From: Macrotrachela quadricornifera
Taxonomy: Eukaryota > Rotifera > Eurotatoria > Philodinida > Philodinidae
Assembly (NCBI GenBank): GCA_022393335.1
Contig: JAJEKB010001381.1
Location: forward strand, 68,576-132,575
Reading direction: 5' to 3'
Length of the DNA: 64,000 nucleotides
In this document: positions 12,590 to 24,380 of the stretch, one piece after another
Layout: every line of letters begins with the position of its first letter
How positions within the stretch are numbered: the first letter of the stretch is position 1
Position numbers and translations under genes: made by a program
Notes under the pieces: generated by a model
The model's input: only the letters and a program-made list of their open reading frames with translations
Databases searched by the model: none
Told to the model about the DNA's origin: nothing

Positions 12590-13430
12590 ACCTGGCGTTG
12601 CTCGGGAAATCTTCATACTGGAAACTTATCATGTCAGAAAACGATAGAAGATGTATAGAAGGCTTGATTAAGACCTTTTCATCTATTATTACTACATATC
12701 CCACCATGCATGCACTTATATTCATTTTTAGATCGGATAATTCATCAAATAATGTGAGGGTGTAACAGTCTTTCTCTTAACTCATGCGTATTTCCATACT
12801 TTATACCCATACCCAGTGCAAAAAAATCGGCACTAACAGGTGGATATTCTAACAATGGCAGCATATGTTCCGATGTTTTTGAAGAACTGGGGAAAATTGT
12901 AATGTATCATAACCTGTTGTGAAATTTCAGCCCAATCCTCTCACCAGTCATCCTGGTCCATTGTGACCTTCCTCGAGACCTAAGACTATGCAATGAAAAG
13001 TTTGGCACCCTCAGCTCGTGCGATGTCCAAATGTATAAAAATAGACAGGCAGACAAACTTTCTCCTTTATATATATATATATAGATTAGAAACATCTGCT
13101 TCTCAAATTTAAACCAAAAAATCCTCGATAAAAAACGATTAATCTTAGAATCATAACAGATTCGCGAAATTTCTGGAAAAATAAGGTAAAGTTCATTGCG
13201 ATAAAACTTCAGTGAAATTTCACCCAGACGCCTTCTCCCTACTCCTATTAATGATAACAGCACTCTTTAAAGCTGCCTTTAAACTGAGAGGAACACCATG
13301 GAAATTTTGGTAATGTTAGCTAATACAGCACTATCTGGGTGAGATTTCACCCTCACCCTCACCCTCACACCCTCATTTGTTGGTAAACATCTCTTAATTG
13401 TATTTAATATAAATTTTGATGGAACATACA
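12590..13430. repeat. Repeat-like intergenic DNA, less AT-rich
   Basis: The stretch has mixed base composition, an (AT)n run at about 13066-13084 and a ccctca-type tandem at 13351-13376. It reads like a non-autonomous transposon fragment, but no termini were defined. No transmembrane exons for the downstream ABC domain are present. Confidence 0.35.
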
Positions 13431-13435
13431 TATAG

Positions 13436-14324
13436 GTACATCTGGATGTGGAAAATCAACTATAATTCAAATTATCGAACGTTTTTACGATGCTTCATTT
13501 GGTTGTGTGGTACAGATCACTTTATCTTTTGTCAATTCTATTTTGATTTTGTTTTTCTTTAAGTTGGCTGATAATAAAGATATTCGTAATCTTAATGTAC
13601 AATGGTATCGTTCACAATGTAAGTATTTTTTTAAATTATATTTTCTTTCAATTTTTAAACTACTTTTGAATTAGATGGTATCGTTTTGCAAGAACCTGTT
13701 CTATTTGATAGGTCAATTCGTGAAAATATTGCTTATGGCAATACGAATCGAAATGATATTTCAATGGAAGAAATTATTCAAGCAGCACAATATGCAAATA
13801 TTCATGATTTTATTCAACAATTACCTGATGTAAGTGTTTTCGATTGTATTTTCAGATATTTAAATGATTATTGAAGGGTTACGAAACAAGTTGTGGAGCA
13901 AAAGGAGCTCAATTGTCTGGTGGACAAAAACAATGTATTGGTAAAAATAAATTTTTAAACATTGAATTTATATTTTAATTATTATTGTTTAGCTATTGCT
14001 CGAGCATTAATTCGAAATCCAAAGATTTTATTACTGGATGAAGGTAATATAAAGTAGTATCTGATGAATGTCGATAATCATCTATTGTATTCATTAGCAA
14101 CAAGTGCTTTGGATAGTGAAAGTGAAAAGATTGTTCAAGAAGCATTAGATCAAGCTCAACAAAACCGAACATCGATTACAATTGCACATCGTCTATCCAC
14201 CATTCAGAATGCAGATGTAATTTATGTAATGCATCGAGGAAGAATTGTTGAAAAAGGTACTCATGAAGAATTACTAACACTCGGCGGTCGATATTATCGA
14301 TTAGTACAAGGAAAACTTGAATAA
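13436..14324 (+). CDS. ABCB-type transporter, C-terminal nucleotide-binding domain only (5' truncated)
   Basis: Six exons join in frame (13436-13509, 13564-13618, 13675-13829, 13877-13940, 13993-14043, 14098-14324), encoding about 207 residues of a P-glycoprotein-like NBD2. All ATPase motifs can be read: Walker [11 protein letters not shown]-loop [11 protein letters not shown], signature LSGGQ, Walker B KILLLDEATSALD and the switch histidine in IAHRLST. The tail [20 protein letters not shown] ends as full ABCB proteins do. The Arg after LSGGQKQ is Cys here. No transmembrane domain, first NBD or start codon is visible in the 2.6 kb upstream, which is repeat-like. Without a membrane part it cannot transport. 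It is most likely a truncated gene fragment whose surviving exons have not yet picked up stops; recent duplication or misassembly are alternatives. Confidence 0.85.
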
Positions 14325-14788
14325 AAACGTAATAAATTGACTACTTATTTTAATGTTATTTTTTTTTGCATATAATGACCATTTTATATTTATTGTCATA
14401 TTTATTTTCCAAAGAAAGCGTATCTAAATAAAATAGATCGAATATTTTTTTCAACATATTAAACAGTTTTAATACTTTCAAGACAGTCGAACATACATTG
14501 CTTCATCTGTCTTCCGATAGATATTTTCTCTCTCTGATCAAAATGACGGCAACGTATTTTATTTCACATATATATCGACTTAATTGAATGAGAAATTTTT
14601 GAATCTTTTTTTAAATAGATACACCATGAGATACTACGAATATTGTACAGGAAGACTTCTACTGATTTGCTCTAATGATTTTTACCATATTCAATATAAA
14701 TAACTTCTGTAATAGTGCTATTTCTAATCATTTTGAATATAATAAAAATCTTCGGATAATTTTATTGCTTTTTTTTTGTTCATGAAGT
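14325..14788. other. Intergenic AT-rich DNA
   Basis: 3' flank of the ABC fragment. Nothing recognised. Confidence 0.4.
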
Positions 14789-14789
14789 A

Positions 14790-16570
14790 GCAGTTCGTTC
14801 GCATGGATTATATGACGTTTTCGACCATGCATCTTTCGAAAAAAATTCAAGATTTTATTATTTTCCTAATCTAAAATATATACATATTAAATATGTTTCC
14901 ATCATTTTGATACATATGGTAACAATATCATTTCTATAGAAATTTTTCTTTTTCGTTATTTTTATTTCTCTGAAATATAGCAGCATTAATACGAACCCTT
15001 CTATGGGTTTTATCTATACTCTGAAGCCTACCTATGGACATAATATGAGCTTGAAAAGAACTTATCATTTGGATATCTTCTCTCGTCAGAATAATGATAA
15101 ACACTGGATTTTCTTTTTATTATCCAACGAAAATGAACATATCCAAATTGAAATATGAATTTTCTATTCTTCGATCATTAACACTGATTGAAGTTGTTGA
15201 TAATGATGTGAGACAATTATTAACAAACTTTCCGTACTTATCTAAGTTATATTGTTTCCCAGGTCGAAGCGTACGGACCGGATCCGGCCGGAATTCAACG
15301 GAAATCACCGGATCAGGGAAGCAGTATTCCGGGCCGGAATATGTTCGGATTTTTCCGGTGACTTCCGGTTAAATTCCGAGCATTTCTGGCGGGAAAACGA
15401 CCGGAAATCACCGGAAAAATCCGAACATATTCCGGCCCGGAATACTGCTTCCCTGATCCGGTGATTTCCGCTAAATTCCGGCCGGATACGTTGATATTTC
15501 CCGCCGGTTCCGGCAAGGATCCGCTGGTTTCCGGAGGCCGGAATCTTCGACCTGGGTTATAATTGTCTTATGTCAAGACTTGTTCGATTTAGTTGATAAA
15601 TTATAAATCAATGTATAAATCATGAAAATTATTTTAAAATATCAATCGATCTTACCTATGCAACGTTGATGAATGAAACTTTTCCAATAGTCAATTTCAC
15701 TTTTTGTTTTTCATTATTCTTTAAGTGAAGTGTTGAGATGTGTATGTATAATATAATATTTCCGTCTTTTTTCTTAATTCTTTGACTCCCGGCGACGTAT
15801 ATATACATCCAAACACGGTTCTCGAACAAAGGTGCTTCTACTATATTTGTTAACTATTTGAAACATCTTTTCATCTTTTCTTAGGTGATATCAAACAAAT
15901 GCCATGCTTCTTTCTTTCCTCTAGGCTTGTTAGTATTATACATATCTATATTGTATTCACTTTCTTTCGTTTTATCTCTCTATCAACTTATTGTCAATAG
16001 AATCGGTAGTAAAACTATTCAATACAATACCAAATCTTGAAGACCTAAAATTATCTATAGCACGCATCAACGATTTAGAGGAAACTTTGAATGATATCAT
16101 AGAAATACCATGTCAGCATATATCACAGCTTATAGCTCTTTCACCAGATTTTACTCGTCTAAATATAACTATGAACGATACAATGAAACTAATTAAACTA
16201 CTGCCAAAGATAATTTCTTCAATGAAGTATAAAAGACAAATTAACGATTTAGAAGTGTGTCCATAATGGTGGACTGATAATGAAGATTAGTTCGAAGACA
16301 ATGACTATTATCACTATCAAACAATCTTTTGAGATTTATTAGAAATTTTACCAAATTTAAAAACATTTAAGATGAATTTTATATTACAAATGATTGACGA
16401 CTACTTTACATCAGTATCAGAGATTATACGAATTCTCCGAAGTCGTCTGTAAAAACTGGCATATCTAAAAGTGAACTTATATGTACAGACAACGTTGGAC
16501 CATTATTTCTGCGAGAATGTGAAAAAACTGAGTCGAGAAAAGGTAATTGATTGTACTTCACAAAAGAAAC
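14790..16570 (+). pseudogene. Leucine-rich (F-box/LRR-like) pseudogene
   Basis: Leucine-rich fragments occur in order but in different frames. The first piece contains HGLYDVFDHASF and FPNLKYIHIKYVS (about 14790-14910). The second contains SILRSLTLIEVVDNDVRQLL and NFPYLSKLYCF (up to 15257), where a 299 bp element interrupts it. The third runs from 15990 with SVVKLFNTIPNLEDLKLSIA and HISQLIALSPDFTRLNIT, then continues through at least four in-frame stops (TAA 16264, then TAG, TGA and TAA) with ILPNLKTFKMNF still legible. The pattern resembles the large F-box/LRR families of rotifers, but no F-box was seen, so the subfamily is inferred. It is certainly not a working gene in this copy. Confidence 0.6.
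15258..15556. mobile_element. GC-rich palindromic element inside the LRR pseudogene
   Basis: The element is 299 bp and bounded by perfect 12-bp inverted repeats: cccaggtcgaag at 15258 and cttcgacctggg at 15545. The interior is strikingly GC-rich, built of ccgga-type words. Two inverted segments pair around a centre near 15386 (about 15313-15363 with 15409-15463). No target duplication is obvious. Confidence 0.7.
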
Positions 16571-17506
16571 TATCAATGCGGAACACGATTATTTAAATAT
16601 TTGGTTCTAATATCACACGAATTGAATCCTACTTTTGTTTGAAATTATACAGAATTTATATTAAACAGAATCGACAATATATAATTTTTGTATTGACAAA
16701 GAAAAATTCATTTTGATTGAAGGTTTTAGTTTTATGTAGAGAACATAAGGTGTACTGACGGATGAAGCTTTTGAGTAAAATTTAGTAATTTATTATTATT
16801 TCCTATTGTCAATATATATTATTTTTGTTAAAAAAAAAGATGTAGTATATACAGTATACAACTTGTCTCGAAAAGTTTAAATTTAGGTAGTAATTATTTG
16901 ACGTAAATCATCAAATCTTATTCAATCAATTAATAAAAATTTATTTTTACAAACATATTTCATATTTTCACTGAAGTACTATTTCAATTAAAGATATTAT
17001 ATTCAAATTGATTTTTCGAATAAAAGAAATTATTCATACGAATAAAGAAAAATATCCAAATAAATGATACCCTTTATTAATTGCTCTACTTGTTCCGTAT
17101 ATCTTTTTTTCTTTTCTCCTTCTTTACTATGCATTTATATAAAATATATGTATCATATATTATTCGATTAGTCAACGGAAAAGATCATACAAGTATATTT
17201 AAATAATGAACGATAATTTGTATATGAAAGAGAAAAGACTGATGATTAATCATTATCACTCTCTCCATATGTTTCTTTTATTTTTTTTCCTTCTTCTCTA
17301 TCGACTTCGTTATCATATATTTGTCCGTCGTTTTGTGACCAAGAATGAAAACGATGTAAAGGAGAAGAAAATATTATTTCAACCATAATTTTCATATTTT
17401 TTGCGTTCTTTCATTTATCTTTCGAATTAGATAAACAAAATAATATCAACAATTTTTATATATATTGAACAAATTTATTTATTAATTTTTTTTTTATTAT
17501 TAATAA
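16571..17506. other. Intergenic AT-rich DNA
   Basis: Upstream region of the DED-NHL gene. A 60-codon frame at 17206-17388 has no recognisable content. Confidence 0.4.
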
Positions 17507-19355
17507 ATGGCTACACAACTTGATTTTCGAAGTTTACTGATCAGAATTCAAGATCTTCTTTCAGATGTTGATCGTCAACGTCTTCATTTTTTGTTTGGAG
17601 ATGATGTACCTCGACATTTACGTGATGATCCATCAGTTAGTGGAGCAATTCGAGTGCTTGAATCTCTTTTTGATAAAGCAATTATAAATGAACAAGATTG
17701 TGATTATCTTATTGAAGCATTTAAAAGTATACATTGTCATAATGCTGCACAAAAACTTCAAGGTTTATTCATATTATGATACTGAATTCAATGATTATTT
17801 ACTATTTTTTTTTATATATAGAATATCAGCGAGCTCAAAAAACAGGTGGTAATGATAACTGTTCACTTCAAGGTATTCTTTTGGAAAAAAGTGAAGAAGA
17901 CAAATTTCATACGGCTGGTTTGTATCAACGTACGACTTTCTTTTTTATTAAACAAATCTAAATATTTTATTTTAGCTATTATTTCTCGTACAAGTGAGCA
18001 TATATCAAATGTACTTCATCCTGATGAATTAAATAAAGACACTATTATTCAAACACAACAATCATTACCAACTGTTTCTAGCACAACAAAAAAACATCGA
18101 AATGTATTTCGATCTATAAGTGGAATATTTAGAAAGTCACTTACTATTCGGGAATATGCTCTACTCGTTATTACTATTTTGTCTTTAGTGTCAACAATTA
18201 TCTTATGGAAAATTGAAAGAAAAAATATACCAAAATTTCAAGGTAAATAATCAGAAAAAGTCTCTAGAATAGTTTTTTTTCAGAAAGCTCATCAAAAAAC
18301 AAGTTAGCTAGAGTATATTTCAAAAAGTAAAAAATGTTTTTTTGTTGTGATAAATCGAGAAATATTATATATGCAAATGTTGATACAATAGATAAATTTT
18401 CTAAATGTTTTTGGAAGAATTAAATCAATCATATGTCTTTACCATATTTGCTTTAGAAACTTCATTGAGGAGACCAAGTGATGGTATTTGTGCAAGTGCA
18501 CGTTGGTTACGATCTGGTATAACTGTAGCGGGTGGCAATGGTCGAGGAACAGATCTCAAACGTTTATTTTCACCTGATGGACTTTTTGTAAACGAACAAG
18601 GCATTATTTATGTTGTAGATAGTGGAAATCATCGTGTAATTAGATGGTTAGGTGGTAGTTCAAGTGGTGAACTCGTTGCAGGTGGACGTGGAAAGGGTAA
18701 TTCTAGTGATCAACTAAATTTTCCAATTGATGTAGTCGTTGATAAAAATGGAACAATGTATATAACTGATTTTTATAATCATCGTGTTCAGCAATGGTCT
18801 CAAGAAGCAAATAGTGGACAAACTATTCTTGAAAATCTCACTTTTATTGGTATAGGATTGGATGATAAAGGATCGCTGTATACGTCGGACTGGACATATC
18901 ATCAAGTGAGAAAATGGCGAAAAAATGATACTGTTGGAGAAATTCTTCAAATGGAATTGGATTCTCCTGATCGATTATATGTTACTGAAAATCACACAGT
19001 TTATGTAGCTGATAGGGCCAACCATCAAGTGATGAAGATTATTGGAAAACAAGGCTTTATAGTTGCTGGTGGATCTCGAGGTAATAATGTCGATCAATTA
19101 GATTTACCACGTGGTGTTACTGTCGACAAGTCAGGCAATGTTTATGTGGCTGATACTAACAACCATCGAATCATGCGTTGGTTACCAGGGGCTACATCAG
19201 GTACTTTGGTTGTCGGAGGTCGTAGTAAAGGTACTAGATCTCATCAATTAAGTACTCCTACTGATCTACACTTTGACGGATGTGGAAACCTCTATGTGGC
19301 AGATTCTGGCAATGCTCGTGTACAAAAATTTCTTCTCGATAAAAATTCATGTTAA
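17507..19355 (+). CDS. DED-like / transmembrane / NHL-propeller receptor
   Basis: Four exons, all separated by phase-1 introns, join in frame: 17507-17762, 17822-17917, 17976-18242 and 18457-19355, giving 505 aa. Exon 1 is a death-effector-like six-helix fold: FRSLLIRIQDLLSDVDRQRL, then LFGDDVPRHLRDDP and a final helix ending HNAAQKLQ. A single membrane span (EYALLVITILSLVSTIILW) lies near residue 190. After it come about five to six NHL repeats with the usual signature: GIIYVVDSGNHRVIRW, GTMYITDFYNHRVQQW, VYVADRANHQVMK, GNVYVADTNNHRIMRW and GNLYVADSGNARVQKF. The likely topology is an N-terminal cytosolic adaptor domain and an extracellular propeller for ligand or glycan contact. The DED half is homologous to the exon at 31303-31555. 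Function in death-fold or innate immune signalling is inference from domain content. Confidence 0.87.
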
Positions 19356-20400
19356 TATAGGTTAGTCTAATATATTTGTATGTATTTCATTATGTTTTTT
19401 TTTCTATTAGAAATCAACGAATGCTTAAATGAACTTTAATGGTGATAACAAACAAAATTTATAAAAAAATTATATAACAATATAATACATCATTGTTAAT
19501 GTTTTTTCTTATACGTATTGAGATAGAATTTAAAATAAATTACGAAATAAAAAGATGGATAATCTCTAATACAAAATATACTTAGGATTTACTGCTTTTT
19601 TTTTCAATTATTATTTGTGTATGAAGAATTGGTAGCATAAAAACTATGAAATAATTATAAATAATTTTTCTTTTATTCGGCGAAGAGAATAGTGAAAATA
19701 GGAAAATGTAAATCTTATTGTTTATTACTAATTTTTATGTCAACTATAAAAATGAATGATAATATATTGTACTATAGAAATAAAATTCATTTTATTTTTT
19801 ACGATAGAATCAATCATTTTTTTTTCTTTTATTAATGATCTTTGCAATACGATGGATGAAGTTTTCATTTTCTGTTGTCACTAATATAATCACAAATAAA
19901 TCGTCATTCTTGAAAATATAAAGTTATATAACTTCATCTTTGAAATACATTACTCGTATTTAATGCATCTTAGATCTATTCCTTGATCATTGTTGTAATA
20001 TATGTTTTATATTGTTTAATTTTTATAAAAAGATAAATATTTCTTTTAGATTCTTTATAAATTTTTTTTCTTGCCTTGTGAAAGGTTTAAGTGGACGGTG
20101 AAAGAGCTGATGTAGAAATTGAAATAGAATTTATCATTGATTTCTTAACTTCTCTTTAATAATCATGCTCACATTTTCTTTCTGTTTGCTCTGTATTTAT
20201 ATTTGAAGCGTGACGATGTTTGTTCTTCTCTTAATGCTTTCTACTTTATGATTTATTTCGTTTGTTTTAATAGAACAGTTTCTGATATAAGAAGAAAGAA
20301 AAAACACATTTACTTGCATTCTTATATTATTCTTTTTTTTTACCATCGATACAAAGAACAATCATTATATTATAGGCAAGTTATAATAAATATCTAAAGA
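19356..20400. other. Intergenic AT-rich DNA
   Basis: 3' flank of the NHL gene. No gene or repeat that I can support. Confidence 0.4.
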
Positions 20401-20403
20401 CAA

Positions 20404-20500
20404 TAATGATTATAAATTTAATAATAGAAATTGAGAAAGCACATGATCCAAATAGTAAACCAAGTCCATATGTTAAACTTTATCTTATCTTATCATGATT
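20404..20500 (+). pseudogene. C2-domain-like exon fragment
   Basis: One frame reads INLIIEIEKAHDPNSKPSPY followed by VKLYLIL. This resembles the beta strands of a C2 domain, in which SDPYVKLYL is typical of synaptotagmin or ferlin type proteins. No flanking exons were found. It is a fragment or chance resemblance. Confidence 0.3.
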
Positions 20501-20880
20501 TCGTTTTTTGGATGTTTTATTTACAATAAAATAATCAATTTTAATAGATAAATTATTATCTATTTTTATTTAAATATTTCAATAAAATTCAAATTTTTAG
20601 AAAAAAAATAGTGTTCACTTTTTTCTTCTCATATATGATATGATTGAAATTATTTTAAGAAATATTTAATGACTGCAGTAATATATTAATTCCTAGTGAA
20701 TTAGGTATGCTTTATTTTAAACAATTTTTGTACATACTGTAGCATTTCTATAACACTATTCAGCAAACATATAAAAATTTTTGAAAGTTCTTCAATAAAT
20801 ATTTAAATAAAAATAATAGTTCTTATTGTCTGAACAAATCCATACATGTTTGGAAATAATATTATTTTAAGAAGCAACAC

Positions 20881-21653
20881 TAGTGTTCTGCGTGAGCACT
20901 AATTTCACGATCACGATCACGCGTGATCGTGATCGTGACCGTGATCGTGCGTGATTGAAAGTTTTTTTCGTGATCGTGACCGTGATCGTGAGCGAGGTAT
21001 AAAATCTGGTAATCACGAATGTAATATATACCTTCAAAATTTCACATTTTTATTGAAAAGTTCACATTCTCATTCAAAATTTTAATGTTCACATTTAAAT
21101 CAGAAATAAAATCTGACGTTTTATATCCTACTTTTAACAAAAAAAGCAATGTAAATACATAATCTGATTAAATACAATTATGTAAAAAAAGAAAACTCAG
21201 AATGAAATAAGAAAATCACATAACGAAATATTCATTCATTATTTTCACTGTCTATATCAACGAAATAATCATCATCATCATCATTAGTGGCGGGACTAGG
21301 ATTTAGGTCTAGGAGAAGCTGAGCTCCCCCTAACTCCTTATGTTTCTGTCACTAACCACCTACTCTAATTGGAGCTCAAATTTCCTAGGGGGAGCTTGGA
21401 GTTTTCTAGAGGGAGCTGAGCTTCCCCAAGCTACCCCGGTGGCTCTGCCACTAATCATCATCGTTTTGACTACTAATAATATAGTTATATTGTTTTGATT
21501 TTTTTTTGCATTGATTTATAACAATCGTGAATTTTCGTGATAGTGATCGTGATTATGACTGGATAAAAATTCGTGATCGTACGTGAAAGGTACATCTCAT
21601 TTCGTGATCGTGATCGTGATCGTGATCAAAAAAACCAATCACGCAGAACACTA
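20881..21653. mobile_element. Non-autonomous hAT element with internal cgtgat arrays
   Basis: Inverted termini tagtgttctgcgtga (20881) and tcacgcagaacacta (ending 21653) fit the hAT end rule YARNG. They are flanked by a perfect 8-bp target duplication, agcaacac, at 20873-20880 and 21654-21661. The subterminal regions are tandem arrays of cgtgat/atcacg units on both sides. There is no transposase ORF. A second element is nested at 21285-21453. Confidence 0.88.
21285..21453. mobile_element. Nested hAT MITE, 169 bp
   Basis: Ends tagtggcggga and tctgccacta are imperfect inverted repeats. Both are flanked by atcatcat, an 8-bp duplication at 21277-21284 and 21454-21461, though the site is itself an atc microsatellite. 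The interior is GC-rich with repeated gagctccccct-type words. Confidence 0.7.
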
Positions 21654-22520
21654 AGCAACACTGTAATTTAAAAGAATAAGTTATGAATTTCATACTAAAT
21701 GAAATCTATCGTAAACGGATTTTGTAGATACTGAATATTAAGTATTATTAGAACTTTATAGTATTGAACTTGAAAAAGTATCAGAAATTTTATACTTTTC
21801 AAGTAGAAAATTAAGATATTAGTAATTCAACAAGGGAGTAAACATCTTTTTTCCTAGATATTTCTATATGATTCGATAGAACTCACTGAGCTCTACAAAG
21901 CTGTCTATGTCGAATTTTTTTAAAGTTATTTCTGTGTCATAAAAAATCTAAAAACTATCTGAAAAATCTTGAAAAGTGTTAAAAACCTATTTCTTTTTAA
22001 TATCAAAGAAAAATGTTCGATTTTTCAATGAAATTAGCTTTTCATTATTTACCGAATTTTTGTTCAGCTTTCTTTTGTTATTTCTTCGACAAAATATTCG
22101 TTCCTTTCGCTTCTTACAGAAAGAAGTAAATAGATATGATCTACTTAACACTCTCGAACAGAAAAATAATTTAAATAGAACGAATGATTCTCTCATATTT
22201 TTTCTTTCTTTTCCCCGAATAATATCGTCACAACTATGTTTGTCGAATACAAGTCCGTTACGAATGAATTCAAATCATTCATTAAAATTATACTTTGCTT
22301 CCATACAATCAATATAATGATGAATAAATTACAAAAAATTACTTTTTAATTTTAAATGGCACAAAATGCTGAACGTAAAAGAAAAAAATTCTATCTCAGT
22401 AGTAGGTTCAAACTAATATTTATATATTTTCATTAAGAAGTGTCGGTTGTTTTTTCTAGTCTCGTCGATCTGTATTTCACATACAGTTCCTCGACTTTTT
22501 TTATAATATATTATTCTCTC
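21654..22520. other. Intergenic AT-rich DNA
   Basis: Overlapping frames on both strands at 21976-22317 lack recognisable content. Confidence 0.35.
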
Positions 22521-22521
22521 A

Positions 22522-22668
22522 TGTATTTCACCATCAAGAAAGAATATCAAACAAGAAGTTTATGCTTTACATGATCTTTATGGTGATCTTATTAATGCTC
22601 GTCTTCATGGTTGTGTACGTTTTGCTGATAAATATATATGTTTATTACAGACGATGATTTTTTATTAA
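22522..22668 (+). pseudogene. Isolated coding-like exon, unrecognised
   Basis: An uninterrupted frame reads KQEVYALHDLYGDLINARLH then GCVRFADKYICLLQ, with the codon usage of real genes in this window. No start, partner exons or family could be identified. It may be an exon remnant. Confidence 0.3.
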
Positions 22669-22739
22669 AAGTGACATACTTTTTTTTCTCTTTCTGCTTG
22701 TTATAGGACATTTCATTTATGTAGAACATTTTTTTTTCT

Positions 22740-23760
22740 TTCTTTTCTTCTACACTCTAAAAAAAAACGTGTAATCTGGAAACCCAATTTGGGTTTTCGA
22801 GTTTGTTACTATCTGAAACTCATTCCGAGTTTCCGAGATAGAGTTTACAAGTATACGGAAATCCAAAACTAACCTAATAAAACTAATAAATTCACCTCTG
22901 GTGCCGGAAACCCACTAAAGGTTTCTAAGGTCCCAAAAATCACTCTCACTTACCCAAGACATTCCTTCGCGTCGTGTCGTCTCACTCAAACGATTATGTA
23001 ATACTAACGATCTTTGTTTACCCAATTCTTCCCATTCTTCACACATACCCATCTCCTCCACCGCAACGCTAAATCTATCATATAAGATAGATAAAAACCA
23101 CCAAGGCACTCTCTACACCCGTTCTGTAGAAATTTCTTTTATTTCAAACTCTATGTTTATCAAACAAGATTCATCAAAACAAAAGAGGTCATTTCTATAT
23201 TGAATATATAGACATTTCATCTGCCTAAAACTTTAAGTTTGTCATCTAAGATAGAATAAAATAATATTATCGATTTCTATATTCAATATATATAATTTCA
23301 ACGATTTATTAGTAATTTTTATAAATCCATAGTACCTAAAACAACGGAACAAAAGAGAATAATGAAATGAAGGGAGAAAACGTAAGGTTCTTGATCTTAT
23401 GTCTCTTATTCTACATATTTGAGATGAGGAAAGAGGCTTTTGATTAATATATCCCATAATTTAAAGCTGCGCCAATATGTGTGTCAGATCCAATATGCAT
23501 AAATTCCCTTTATCTCAAGGTTTAAGTCTATCATCTGAGATAGATCAAAACACTAATATTGATTTCTATATTTATTGTATAGGCATATCGTCTCTTTAAA
23601 ACTGTAAGTTTAGCATTTGAAATAGTTATAAGCGAGGATGATGCATCCAATGAAAATACTGAACTATTTTAATTCATAGTTGTCCTAATACCATTACACC
23701 TAGTAGCGGCAGTCAAACGTCAAGTTACTTGCAGGAGTTATCAGATGAATCATTTCAAAA
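22740..23760. other. Intergenic, repeat-like
   Basis: There is a short inverted motif of cggaaaccc / gggttttcg type near 22780-22915 and partly repeated blocks such as gatttctatattcaatatat. Element limits are not defined. Confidence 0.3.
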
Positions 23761-23761
23761 G

Positions 23762-24326
23762 GTGATGTTATTATTAATCGAGTAATGAGAGGGGTATCCT
23801 GGAAAAGTGGAGGAATTTGGGAGGATTTTGTGTAACGACACCATTACTTGGATAATGGTGCCGTTACACCAAATCCACTAGAGTCCTTCGGGAGCGATTT
23901 TTCTCGTGATTTCTCGTTCCGTTTTCCACGGGAACGGGAACAGTATTATAAAATTTATGTTCCCGCAATAAAAATTATGTTATATTGTTTTTCATGTGTT
24001 CTGATATTTTCAAAATAGATATTTATTTCTAATAACCAAATAACTATTCTATATATGATTAATGTAAAAAAGGACAAACAAGAATCACATAATAATAATA
24101 CACTATGAAACAATGCTCAAAGTGTGACGTCACTAGAAGCTAGTATATTCTGATAGCACATTTTGTCTGATACAATAAAGGAAATAAGTATAGGAATTTG
24201 AAAACGCTTGCAGTAACGGAAATACAGGAACCGAAAAAAAACGTCCCACGGGACTCTAAAATCCACTCAAATTCCTCCACTTCTTCAGGATACCCTATAA
24301 TTACTTCGGTAATGATGCCGTTACAC
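23762..24326. mobile_element. Foldback element with nested small hairpin
   Basis: The outer arms pair ggtatcctggaaaagtggag (about 23798) with the reverse complement of cctccacttcttcaggatac (about 24273). The right end carries cattacc/gtgtaacggca-type sequence. The left arm is interrupted by a small hairpin whose halves read gtgtaacgacaccattac and gtaatggtgccgttacac-like. Diverged and without ORFs. Confidence 0.5.
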
Positions 24327-24380
24327 CAAATTTAAATACTCACGAATGTTTATAATGAACTATTTAATGCTGTTCATTGA

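Noticed and set aside
12583..12765. Frame with VPGVARE-like peptide next to the cysteine relic
   Set aside because: It looks like a transposon-derived repeat rather than a gene, and no family could be assigned.
15094..15516. Overlapping frames on both strands across the GC-rich element
   Set aside because: They arise from the palindromic ccgga sequence, which opens frames on both strands.
18714..18950. 78-codon minus frame
   Set aside because: Antisense shadow of the NHL exon.
20900..21000. Regular cgtgat repeats considered as a CRISPR-like or satellite array
   Set aside because: Units are contiguous without spacers, and the block sits inside a hAT element with a target duplication.
22915..23109. 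64-codon minus frame
   Set aside because: Lies in repeat-like sequence with no recognisable features.
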